Source of the DNA: Candidatus Aminicenantota bacterium
Lineage (GTDB): Bacteria; Acidobacteriota; Aminicenantia; Aminicenantales; Saccharicenantaceae
DNA length: 32,000 bases
Direction of reading: 5' to 3'
NCBI GenBank assembly: GCA_014359965.1
Contig: JACIYK010000001.1
Location: 1 to 32,000, forward strand
The notes under the pieces are model-generated. The model searched no databases, had not been told where the DNA came from, and was given only the letters and a program-made list of their open reading frames with translations. This document shows, piece by piece, positions 25,360 to 32,000 of the stretch. The first letter of the stretch is position 1; each line of letters begins with the position of its first letter. A program made the translations under genes and the position numbers.

Positions 25360-26021
25360 AAGATATAAGAAATTCCTTTTCAGCTTTGCTGGCTGGGTGA
25401 ACATCTTTGTCCTCATTTCCCACTTCAACCATCGTCAGGAAATATAAATCATGACAAAGTATGATGTCAAGGGCGGTTGGAAGTCTCTCCTGGTGGGCCA
25501 AATCGGCTCACAAGCCGCAGAGACGATAAAAAACGCCGGAGCGCAGCCGGACCTCTCCTTCTGGGCAAAGAAAGGAATCATGAAAAATATTGTGCGCCTT
25601 TCTCTGAATCCATCAGAAGTTTCTGCGAGGCGACGTGAGGCGGAGGAGGTCTCTCCGCCACGAAGGACAGTTTGAGGTGGTGGATGATCCTGTCCACCAC
25701 GGCGTAGTCTGTGAGGAAGGCGATGATGCGCATCCGGCCGCCGCACTGGGGACAGATTAGGGGGTCCACTTCATAGACTTTTCTTATCATCTCGGCCCAG
25801 CCGCGGCGCGGGATTCTCGCACTCTCCTCCTCCACGAGGATGAAGGGATGCTTGACGGGTTGTGCCTTTCGCACCTTCCCCCTGTGGGCGTTCGCATAGA
25901 GGCCGAAATATCTCACAGTGACCTGGCCCTTGTCTGGGATATGAGAGGTCACCCGGGCGATGAACTCCAGATAGTCCATCCGCTCCACCTCTTCCGGCTT
26001 TTCCCCATACCGGTAGCAGAC
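25360..26021 (-). mobile_element. 3' fragment of the IS91/ISCR-type element (copy 3), with transposase pseudogene
   Basis: Nearly identical to 17800-18461 of copy 1, including the complete 3' end and the transposase C-terminus (stop at 25578). Only scattered substitutions separate the two, so they diverged recently. Homology ends at about 26021 within the codons for CYRYGEK, where it meets an unrelated gene on the other strand. The reverse frame stays open to 26324, giving a meaningless hybrid ORF. Confidence 0.88.
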
Positions 26022-26024
26022 TTT

Positions 26025-26357
26025 CCCTTCTCGTTCAACTACGCCGGAAAGAGGATGATCCTGGAGCCGAACCGCACGCTGAACGATCCCTTCGAATTCA
26101 ACATGGCCGGATTCCAGTTCCAGAAAGAAAACAACGACCTGTTCAAAATCACACGAATCCTGAAAGATTCGCCCGCGGAAGAAGTCGACATTCAAGTGGA
26201 CGATTAGATTGTTCGAGTGGACGACCGGCCTGCGGAAGAGTTCACGTACGATCAGCTTTACGAGAGGATCTTGAAAGAGGGCGAGCAGATCCAGCTCCGT
26301 CTCCGGCGCGGCGACACCGAGCACGACGTCTCCCTCACCCTCCGACGATTGATCTGA
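26025..26357 (+). pseudogene. PDZ C-terminus of an aspartyl-protease-like protein, with in-frame TAG
   Basis: The frame reads PFSFNYAGKRMILEPN, FEFNMAGFQFQ, then a PDZ domain: ITRILKDSPAEEVDIQVDD, stop, IVRVDDRPAEEFTYDQLYER and TLRRLI. It ends at TGA 26355-26357. This matches the C-terminal part of bacterial retropepsin-like proteins that carry a PDZ domain. The 5' part is missing, cut by IS copy 3. TAG at 26205-26207 falls where the family has an acidic residue before IV.VD, consistent with a single GAG-to-TAG change. It is followed by a strong terminator. Confidence 0.75.
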
Positions 26358-26383
26358 TAACGCTTCACATCACATCAGGATTA

Positions 26384-26420
26384 ACAAGCGGTCTTCTCCC
26401 CGAAGACCGCTTGTTTTGTT
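26384..26420 (+). terminator. Intrinsic terminator, perfect 13-bp stem
   Basis: ACAAGCGGTCTTC (26384-26396) pairs with 26402-26414 around a 5-nt loop and is followed by TTTGTTT. It lies 27 bp after the stop of the PDZ fragment, as expected for the original gene. Confidence 0.85.
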
Positions 26421-26439
26421 TGCATTCCCCTTGTATATC

Positions 26440-26467
26440 TCGACAAAATTGATTAAAATAGAATACT
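26440..26467 (+). promoter_or_regulatory. Possible promoter before the DUF4180 gene
   Basis: TCGACA (26440-26445) and AATACT (26462-26467) are spaced 16 bp. Each is only a partial match to sigma-70 boxes. The start codon is at 26514. Confidence 0.3.
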
Positions 26468-26513
26468 AAGAATAACTGGAAAAATATCATCATCTACAGA
26501 AGGAGCCGTAATA

Positions 26514-26873
26514 ATGAATCCGAACGTCATGGAAACAGGGGGAGTCAAATACATCGAATGACCGCCGGGCGAAACCTATATCGCCAGCGAGCAGGACATC
26601 CTGGACATCATCGCCCTATCCGGAGAGAACGATACCCAGCGCGTCCTGTTTCATCAGGATGCCTTTGCGCCGGAATTCTTCGACCTGAAAACCGGCCTGG
26701 CCGGTGCCGTATTCCAGAAATGTTCGAATTACGTCATCAAAGCCGTTGCGGTCGTGGACTTTGATTCCATCCAGAGCGAACGCTTCAAAGAGCTGATGTC
26801 CGAATGCAACAAAGGCGGCCAGTTCCGTTTCTACAGCGATCGCGCCACGGCGGAGAAATGGCTGATCGGCTGA
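26514..26873 (+). pseudogene. DUF4180-domain protein interrupted by an early TGA
   Basis: AGAAGGAG precedes ATG 26514. Reading through TGA 26559-26561 (codon 16) gives 119 residues: GGVKYIE, stop, PPGETYIASEQDILDIIALSG, then FFDLKTGLAGAVFQKCSNYV, FKELMSECNKGGQFRFYSDR, AEKWLIG. This is a full-length DUF4180 protein (PF13788), a small cytoplasmic family of unknown role. Everything after the stop is intact with good codon use, so the nonsense change is recent, a sequencing error or, less likely, a recoded codon. No selenocysteine structure was evident by eye. Confidence 0.75.
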
Positions 26874-26990
26874 TTCCTCGGTTTTCACTCCGTGGGGGCT
26901 CGATCCCCTGAGGAGATGTAAAGGAACGGATAGTCGTGAAGTATCGGATCTCGAAACCTGTTTCGCAGAGAAAAGGAGAAAAGTAAACAA

Positions 26991-27965
26991 ATGACCACAG
27001 CCGACAAGTTATCGCTCACTTTATTATTCGTGTGCCTATCTATAATTCCCGCTCAGGGGCAGGCACCGAAAATCGACCTTGAGAAAACACCCTGTAAACT
27101 CTATCCCGACCTCAACGAGACTCGGCCCGATTTACCGTCCCCATTCATCAGCCTCGATGATCACGAATACGTCGTCGCTGTCACGAAGGAAAATAAATAC
27201 GCTATCATGTGCGTGACGCTCAGCAATAAGCGGGAGATATGCCCACAATTAATAGTAGATACCGAGGACTTCCCTGAATTGGCCCGGTCCGGCCTGCATT
27301 CCGAGGAAGAATTGAATCGGATCAAGACCATCACAGGCCGTTCGCTCGATGAGATAAACCGGCTCGGCCGGCCCGAGGGGTTATCGCAGGCGGGATTCAT
27401 GGCGGAGGACGAGAACATCATATCGGTTCTCAAAGGCGACAACCGTATCGTCGGCCGATTGAACCTGACCCATCCGAAACTCGCCAAACCGTTATTCCAC
27501 GTGTTGAACATGATGGATACCGATCTTGCCCTCAATCGCTGGAATATGGCCAAGCATCGGTGGGAGAACATCCAATATTTCTTCTACAACGATCATAAAG
27601 TATTTGTGGATGTGGAGGACACGAAGGGCGGGCAATTGTCTATTTTCGACGACGGCATCGAGGGTGGATTTTTCATCAAATTATGGCGAGATATTGATGA
27701 AGATGAAATCAAGCTTCTCAAAGACAGATACGGTCATTTAACCGCGGCACAATTTGATTCCCTGAAGATGATGTTATGCTCTTTCAACACGGGTGAGATG
27801 GAGCCGCAATACATCATGCGATATGGATTCTACGAAGGTCACACTTACTGGCGAACGGATCCGATAGCGATCTCATTCATCTTCGGCATAAAAACCCTCG
27901 ACGAAATAGAAGACATGTTTAAAGGAAAATTATTCGATACCCTGACAAATCACTTCATTGAATAA
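26991..27965 (+). CDS. Secreted protein of unknown function
   Basis: This 324-aa protein has a signal peptide (hydrophobic about 8-21, cleavage after AQGQ). The mature part is rich in acidic residues and mixes beta-strands (YVVAVTKENKYAIMCVTLSN) with helices (SEEELNRIKTITGRSLDEIN). Four Cys residues are spread out, and no catalytic motif was recognised. AAAAGGAGAAAAG precedes the ATG. It follows the DUF4180 pseudogene by 117 bp on the same strand and ends before two GC-rich hairpins. Confidence 0.7.
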   Translation: MTTADKLSLTLLFVCLSIIPAQGQAPKIDLEKTPCKLYPDLNETRPDLPSPFISLDDHEYVVAVTKENKYAIMCVTLSNKREICPQLIVDTEDFPELARSGLHSEEELNRIKTITGRSLDEINRLGRPEGLSQAGFMAEDENIISVLKGDNRIVGRLNLTHPKLAKPLFHVLNMMDTDLALNRWNMAKHRWENIQYFFYNDHKVFVDVEDTKGGQLSIFDDGIEGGFFIKLWRDIDEDEIKLLKDRYGHLTAAQFDSLKMMLCSFNTGEMEPQYIMRYGFYEGHTYWRTDPIAISFIFGIKTLDEIEDMFKGKLFDTLTNHFIE

Positions 27966-27991
27966 ATAAGGAATTTTCGGTTTCATCTCTA

Positions 27992-28010
27992 CAGGGGCTC
28001 AAAGCCCCTG
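27992..28010 (+). terminator. Hairpin after the secreted protein gene
   Basis: CAGGGGCT (27992-27999) pairs perfectly with AGCCCCTG (28003-28010) around a 3-nt loop, 26 bp after the stop. No T-run follows, so its terminator role is likely but not certain. Confidence 0.5.
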
Positions 28011-28082
28011 CGGACATACAAGTCCATCATCAGCTTGACTTTCTTTGATCGTCTGGGATATCTTATCCGCGGTGGAACAGCC

Positions 28083-28100
28083 CCGGGCTTCATAGCCCGG
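28083..28100. other. Second GC-rich hairpin in the 27966-28209 spacer
   Basis: CCGGGCT (28083-28089) pairs with AGCCCGG (28094-28100) around TCAT. It could be a second terminator or a REP-like unit. The rest of the spacer up to 28209 shows no gene. Confidence 0.4.
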
Positions 28101-28209
28101 TAAAAAGACAGAAGAGTCATGCTGAAGAAACGACGTTCTATCATTCCTTCTGTACAATCATGAGGGATATAAGCGTATAAATGAGAATGTTTCTACCGGC
28201 AAGAAAACG

Positions 28210-28304
28210 CTAATCTTCCAACAGCCCCGTTTTATCCATCGATTGTTTTACCCTGGAAAAATTGAACCCTTCGACGAAGAAATAAATCAGTCCGATGATT
28301 GTAA
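28210..28304 (-). pseudogene. 3' remnant of a membrane-protein gene
   Basis: The reverse strand reads TIIGLIYFFVEGFNFSRVKQ, then SMDKTGLLED, and stops at TAG 28210-28212. A hydrophobic helix followed by a basic tail is typical of a membrane protein C-terminus. The upstream part is replaced at 28305 by the duplicated OmpA tail. Family unknown. Confidence 0.45.
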
Positions 28305-28380
28305 GAGGAAGGCCGCCAATTAAACCGACGGGTGGAGTTAGTGGAAAAACTTTAAGTAGCAAAGAGAAAAGGCTCACTAA
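28305..28380 (+). repeat. 76-bp duplicate of the OmpA gene 3' end
   Basis: An exact copy of 15609-15684: the last 17 codons of the OmpA gene including its stop, plus 25 bp of 3' flank with the left arm of the terminator. It has no start or promoter and cannot be functional. It lies 11 bp before a lone IS91-type element end. Confidence 0.92.
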
Positions 28381-28391
28381 GCACCAAAGCA

Positions 28392-28411
28392 GAAAACCAA
28401 ATTCTTATCTT
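28392..28411 (+). repeat. Solitary 3' end of the IS91/ISCR-type element
   Basis: These 20 bp are the exact reverse complement of 23120-23139, the extreme 3' end of copy 2, and resemble the same end in copies 1, 3 and 4. The element body that should lie to the left is absent; the OmpA tail is there instead. Confidence 0.6.
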
Positions 28412-28435
28412 CTTTTCCAAGGGATAAAATAATAC

Positions 28436-28464
28436 TTGACAAAAACTAAATAGAGTTTTACATT
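28436..28464 (+). promoter_or_regulatory. Candidate sigma-70 promoter for the 28520 operon
   Basis: TTGACA at 28436-28441 and TACATT at 28459-28464 are spaced 17 bp, with the start codon 55 bp downstream. It lies just outside the lone IS end at 28392-28411, so the promoter survived the rearrangement or was created by it. Confidence 0.55.
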
Positions 28465-28519
28465 TTTTGTAGGCCTTAGATAAGAAGGGTAGCAAATAAC
28501 AGCTTAGGGGAAGGTTTAA

Positions 28520-29605
28520 ATGATTAAAATATCAGATTGGGAAATAAGAGAAGGCTTTAAAATCGAAAAAGTTGTGAGTAATCTCAGTCTCCCCGTTAAT
28601 ATTGCTTTTGTTCCCAACCCCAAAGCAGAAGTTGAGGCCCCCTTATTTTATGTAACCGAACTTTATGGAGCCATAAAAGTCGTTACTAAAGAGCTAAAAG
28701 TTTATACCTTTGCCGACAAGTTGCTAAATTATGAGCCTAATTATATGATACCAGGAACCGGAGAATCCGGAGTAACAGGAATTGTAGTAGATAGAAATGG
28801 AAATGTTTATGCCTCCATGCTTTATAAAGACCAAACGTCTTTCAAAAACAAAGTGCTTAAATTTCAAACCAAAGATGGACTTAAGCCAGAAAAAACTGAA
28901 ACCATTCTTGATAATATTTCCTCCATTAATGCCGCCCATCAGGTTCAAGCTTTGACTATCCATGAAGGAAAACTCTATGTAAATGTAGGTGATGGGATGG
29001 TCAATCCAGAGGTAGCTCAAGATGATAATGATTTAAGGGGCAAAATCCTTCGCCTCAATCTTGACGGTTCAATTCCGGCTGATAATCCTAATCCCAAGAG
29101 CTTTGTTTATGCCAAAGGGCTAAGAAATCCTTTCGGAGCAGCTTGGAGAAAATCTAACAACAATTTATATATCTCTGATAATGGACCTGCTGTGGATGAT
29201 AGAATAGCCAAAATTCTTCCTGGTGAAAATTATGGCTGGCCTCAATCCATGAGAACTAATTCCATTTTTATCTGGTGGTACACCCAAGCCCCCACAGCCA
29301 TTGATTTCGCTGAAGATCAATTTGGCCCTGAGCACCGGGACCATCTTTTTGTAGCTCTTTTTGGTCAAGCTTATTATGAAGGACAAGCAGAAAAAGGAAA
29401 AAAAATTGTAGAGATGTTTATTGACCAAAGAGACAATGTTTCCTATTTAGAAGATTTCTTAAAATATGCAGGCCAAGGCCCGGCCAGTGTTTGTGGCTTG
29501 GCTTTTGGTCCTGATGGTTTATACTTCAGCGATCTCCATGGTGAGGTGGGGTTTAAAAAAGGAGAAAAATCCGGAGGAAACATCTGGAAAATAACTAAAA
29601 TATAA
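28520..29605 (+). CDS. PQQ-dependent sugar dehydrogenase-like beta-propeller (GSDH family)
   Basis: This 361-aa protein belongs to the glucose/sorbosone dehydrogenase family (PF07995). Visible motifs are FKIEKVVSNLSLPVNIAF (13-30), GESGVTGIVVD, AAHQVQALTIHEGKLYVNVGDG with His140 at the family's catalytic His position, LRGKILRLNLDGSIPADNP (172-190), YAKGLRNPFGAAWR and ENYGWP. Such enzymes oxidise sugars with PQQ, usually in the periplasm. This one has no signal peptide, beginning MIKISDWEIREG, which is unusual. PQQ binding is inferred from family only. It is the first gene of an operon with the DUF2769 protein (11-bp gap). Ribosome site AGGGGAAGG. Confidence 0.85.
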   Translation: MIKISDWEIREGFKIEKVVSNLSLPVNIAFVPNPKAEVEAPLFYVTELYGAIKVVTKELKVYTFADKLLNYEPNYMIPGTGESGVTGIVVDRNGNVYASMLYKDQTSFKNKVLKFQTKDGLKPEKTETILDNISSINAAHQVQALTIHEGKLYVNVGDGMVNPEVAQDDNDLRGKILRLNLDGSIPADNPNPKSFVYAKGLRNPFGAAWRKSNNNLYISDNGPAVDDRIAKILPGENYGWPQSMRTNSIFIWWYTQAPTAIDFAEDQFGPEHRDHLFVALFGQAYYEGQAEKGKKIVEMFIDQRDNVSYLEDFLKYAGQGPASVCGLAFGPDGLYFSDLHGEVGFKKGEKSGGNIWKITKI

Positions 29606-29616
29606 GGAGGAATATT

Positions 29617-29841
29617 ATGGCTAAAGTCCCTAACACTCCCGAGAACTTAAAAAAGTGCATTTGTGGAGGCTGTCCAACTCACAATCAATGTATGAAAGAA
29701 AAGATGGAAGGGTTTTTTTGTGCCAGAGGAAAAGCTAATTGTGAATTTACCAAAAATGGCTGTCTTTGTGGATCCTGCCCTCTTGCCTCAGAATACAGAC
29801 TGGACAAAATGTATTACTGCGAATTAGGAGCAGCCGAATAA
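29617..29841 (+). CDS. DUF2769 cysteine-rich small protein
   Basis: This 74-aa cytoplasmic protein has ten cysteines in the DUF2769 pattern (PF10967): CICGGCPTHNQC (14-25), FFCARGKANC, CLCGSCP and MYYCELG. The paired CxCxxCP groups suggest metal (zinc or iron-sulfur) binding. The function is unknown; the family is common in archaea and anaerobic bacteria. AAGGAGG precedes the ATG, and the gene follows the sugar-dehydrogenase-like gene by 11 bp, so they are co-transcribed. Confidence 0.85.
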   Translation: MAKVPNTPENLKKCICGGCPTHNQCMKEKMEGFFCARGKANCEFTKNGCLCGSCPLASEYRLDKMYYCELGAAE

Positions 29842-29847
29842 ATAAAA

Positions 29848-29870
29848 GGGGTCAGGTCTTCACATTTGAC
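29848..29870 (+). repeat. REP/RAYT-like GGGGTCAGGTC repeat
   Basis: GGGGTCAGGTCTTCACATTTGAC is a form I know as a recurrent intergenic repeat tied to IS200-like REP transposases in several phyla. Only one copy is in the window, so this rests on recognition, not on an internal comparison. Confidence 0.4.
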
Positions 29871-29909
29871 TTTAGTCTTTTGGCAAATTAAAGGGAAAGG
29901 TTTAGTTTT

Positions 29910-30008
29910 TTAATCAAGAATCTGTGCGATTACAGTCCTTAGTGCCTCAGGGTTTCTCCATAATTTAGTCTCAACTAAACAAATTAGGCCCGAAGACATT
30001 CTTACCTT
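29910..30008 (-). pseudogene. Short gene remnant beside IS copy 4
   Basis: The reverse strand reads ETKLWRNPEALRTVIAQILD before TAA 29910-29912. A second frame just upstream reads GKNVFGPNLFS, so one frameshift would join them into a protein-like tail of about 32 codons. It abuts the 5' end of copy 4. Family not identified; it could be chance. Confidence 0.3.
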
Positions 30009-30011
30009 TTT

Positions 30012-30673
30012 TCTATTTTGCTCCTCAACGGAAGTTCACGGTTCTGACCCGAGGGTTGTAGAGCTCTTCAGGCCAATTCTTTTCATTTCAGCGATTTGCC
30101 CTTTCTGGAGAGGACTGGCCCGTTTCTTGATGCATGATTTCCTGCTGTGGCTGGAGTTTACTTTCCCCGTCATCCGGAACGTACCGTGCTCTACCGGGTG
30201 ATGTTCCATTATTTTGAACAGTTCCTGGCCGAGTATGAGAGCCGTTTCGAGAAGGAGTACGGCTATTTCCGGCCGATCATCAAAGAAGTCATTGAGCGCT
30301 ATTTGGACTGCGGCAACCCAAAGTGCGGGTTTGCCCGCATCCGCTGTCCGGACTGCCATGCGGAGCGGCTGTTGATGTTCTCATGTCGCACTCGTGGATT
30401 TTGCCCATCCTGCCATGCCAAGAGGCGGGAGGAATGGGGAGAGTGGATGAGGGAGGAGCTTCTTCAGGCAAGAAGGAAGAGTCCGGCTGATTTTTGGCGT
30501 TTCTTAGTACATCTGCGGCTTCTGAGGCATTTTCTCTCACCAGCAAAGACGTGCCAGTTGCCCTTGTCTTCCATTTTGTCGGGATTTATATTTGCGCGTG
30601 ATGGTAGAACGAAAAAATGACTATTAGGATGCATTCCAAGGCCACCGCAGGAGAAAAGGAGATTCTCATCTTT
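30012..30673 (+). mobile_element. Internally deleted IS91/ISCR-type element (copy 4), both ends kept
   Basis: About 660 bp on the opposite strand to the other copies. The left part (30012-30461) matches the 5' end and first 109 codons of the copy 1 transposase, including the zinc domain (CGNPKCGFARIRCPDC). After about 30461 the sequence switches to the non-coding 3' end of the element (compare reverse complement of 17800-18010), diverged but alignable through GAAAAGGAGATTCTCATCTT. About 0.96 kb including the HUH and Tyr motifs is missing. The remaining ORF (30147-30620) is a dead N-terminal fragment that reads into the 3' end. Confidence 0.8.
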
Positions 30674-30747
30674 TATTAAACTTAGGTTAACATTTTTTCT
30701 CACCCCAAGGTAGATTATAAAAAGACCAATATATAGGGAGGAAGGAT

Positions 30748-31968
30748 ATGAAAAAAACCCTCATCACAATTCTTATAATTTTGGTATGTATTGGCTGTTC
30801 CTCGAATCGGGCTGAGTATCCCGATGATCCCTTATTCGCAAACCAGGTCAGTTATCAAAACAAAGGCGGTTCCGTCACGCTAGATCAGCTATCCTTTAGA
30901 AAGAGTTCTGTAGAGTTGAACTTGAAGGAGGACATCCATCTTCACCTCGTCTCTGCCTGGACCATCACAAAGGGAAGCAAACAAACCGTCGTCGCCCTCC
31001 TTGACGATGGATTTTTTTATAATCATGTCGATGTCCGGGACAATATATGGCGAAATCCTGGGGAAACGGGGATGGATGCAAACGGCTACCCTAAAGAAAC
31101 AAACGGCATTGACGACGATGGGAATGGATATGTGGATGATGTAATGGGCTGGGATTTTTACTTTAACGATCCGGATCCCGACTGCTACATCTATGACGGG
31201 AAATTCGACACTTCTATCCAGCCCTATCCTCATGCGATGGACGCCATGGGCATAATCGGAGCCAAAGGGAACAACGGAGTCGGTGTGGCTGGTATCAACT
31301 GGGACGTTTCCATGATGCTGCTGAAAATGATGGCCCAGGGATCGGCAGCCTGGGAAAATCCTCTGCTACGCATCCCCAAGGCCACCGAAGCCATCCGGTA
31401 TGCTGTCAACAATGGAGCTCGTGTCATTAACTGGAGCGGATTCGTCAACACAAAGGATCTGGAAAAGCTAAAGCCCTTGAAAGAAGCCATCGATTATGCA
31501 GAATCGAAGGGAGTCCTGCTGGTCGTTGCGGCCGGAAATGACCTCAAGAACATTGATGAAGAGGAAAACCTTATTTATCCGGCCTGCTTCCCGAACGAAA
31601 ATATACTCTGCGTGGGAGAGATCGATTTTAACGGACAGCTGTATGTCGTCCCACCTGGCAGCCGATACGTGGGAGGTTCCAATTACGGCGAAAAAAATGT
31701 GGATATCGCTGCTATTGGCCAAAATTATACGACATACCTCCGCAATAACTGCAGTGTTTATAGACTTGGTGGGGGAACATCAGACAGCGCACCTGTGGTG
31801 ACTGGAGTGGCAGCATTGATCCTGACCCTCAGGCCTGATCTAAATGCGGCCCAGGTCAAACAGATAATCATGGAAAGTGCCACGCCCCTTGCAGGACTTC
31901 AAGGAAAAATCAAGTGCGGCGGGATGGTAAATGCCATTTCCGCTTTGGAAATGGCCCGATCCTTCTGA
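30748..31968 (+). CDS. Subtilisin-like serine protease (S8), probable lipoprotein
   Basis: This 406-aa protein has a lipoprotein-type signal (hydrophobic about 5-16, then CIGCSSN with Cys17 as likely lipidated residue; the -3 position is Cys, not the usual Leu). The S8 catalytic residues are all found: Asp86 in VVALLDDGFF, His162 in YPHAMDAMGIIGA, oxyanion Asn264 in VVAAGND and Ser345 in GGGTSDSAPVVTGVAAL. The usual HGTH motif is altered to HAMD, which is rare. The NGIDDDGNGYVDDVMGWDF insert (about 119-137) is typical of a bacterial S8 subgroup and may bind calcium. No propeptide is clear. It would degrade proteins at the cell surface or in the periplasm. Good GGGAGGAAGG ribosome site; monocistronic. 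Confidence 0.9.
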   Translation: MKKTLITILIILVCIGCSSNRAEYPDDPLFANQVSYQNKGGSVTLDQLSFRKSSVELNLKEDIHLHLVSAWTITKGSKQTVVALLDDGFFYNHVDVRDNIWRNPGETGMDANGYPKETNGIDDDGNGYVDDVMGWDFYFNDPDPDCYIYDGKFDTSIQPYPHAMDAMGIIGAKGNNGVGVAGINWDVSMMLLKMMAQGSAAWENPLLRIPKATEAIRYAVNNGARVINWSGFVNTKDLEKLKPLKEAIDYAESKGVLLVVAAGNDLKNIDEEENLIYPACFPNENILCVGEIDFNGQLYVVPPGSRYVGGSNYGEKNVDIAAIGQNYTTYLRNNCSVYRLGGGTSDSAPVVTGVAALILTLRPDLNAAQVKQIIMESATPLAGLQGKIKCGGMVNAISALEMARSF

Positions 31969-32000
31969 TTCCATCGATTTGGGACAAAATCTTTCGCCTG

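Noticed and set aside
26205-26561. Genetic-code reassignment of TAG or TGA
   Set aside because: Other genes in the window end normally at TGA, TAG and TAA and contain none in frame. The two in-frame stops lie in a region of gene decay.
26558-26764. 68-codon forward ORF
   Set aside because: It is out of frame with the DUF4180 reading frame, which continues past the TGA with clear family similarity.

Overview
The window reads as chromosomal DNA of an uncultured, Gram-negative-type bacterium. Most genes encode exported proteins with signal peptides: two six-bladed beta-propellers, an alpha-L-fucosidase, an OmpA-like protein, a subtilase and several unrecognised secreted proteins. Paired beta-propellers, many secreted orphans and abundant REP-like GGGGACA/GGGGTC repeats resemble Candidatus Aminicenantes-type genomes. 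That placement is inference from gene style only; no marker gene is present.

Layout. 1-6519: a truncated secreted esterase-like gene, two beta-propeller proteins facing away from each other and a GH29 fucosidase, separated by REP-like repeats, including a 51-bp exact duplicate and a roughly 245-bp MITE-like element. 7338-9366: a small membrane-anchored protein and a CAP-domain protein in one operon. 9425-11477: an overlapping gene pair, a two-TM SHOCT protein followed by a 540-aa secreted protein. 11839-15659: a small secreted protein, a TPR plus retropepsin-like protein and an OmpA-domain protein. 16006-17636: a DUF4412/LolA-like secreted protein, then a decayed gene. 19568-22931: a [4Fe-4S] protein, a secreted S33-type hydrolase and a secreted protein with a carboxypeptidase-regulatory-like fold. 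26991-31968: an unknown secreted protein, a two-gene operon (sugar-dehydrogenase-like propeller plus DUF2769 Cys-rich protein) and a subtilisin-like lipoprotein.

The striking part is 17.8-30.7 kb. It holds four copies or pieces of one IS91/ISCR-type rolling-circle element: one intact copy (17800-19429), two 3'-end fragments (23119-23839 and 25360-26021), and one internally deleted copy that keeps both ends (30012-30673). A lone 20-bp element end lies at 28392-28411. Nearly every element boundary abuts a truncated gene: a sigma-54 activator scrap, an unidentified C-terminus, an alpha/beta-hydrolase C-terminus, an aspartyl-protease PDZ C-terminus, and a duplicated 76-bp tail of the window's own OmpA gene. 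Between the two 3'-end fragments sits a GC-rich island of about 1.5 kb with a CPBP-like membrane protein, unlike its surroundings. The simplest reading is repeated one-ended (ISCR-like) transposition that captured and scattered gene ends. No rRNA, tRNA or CRISPR was seen.
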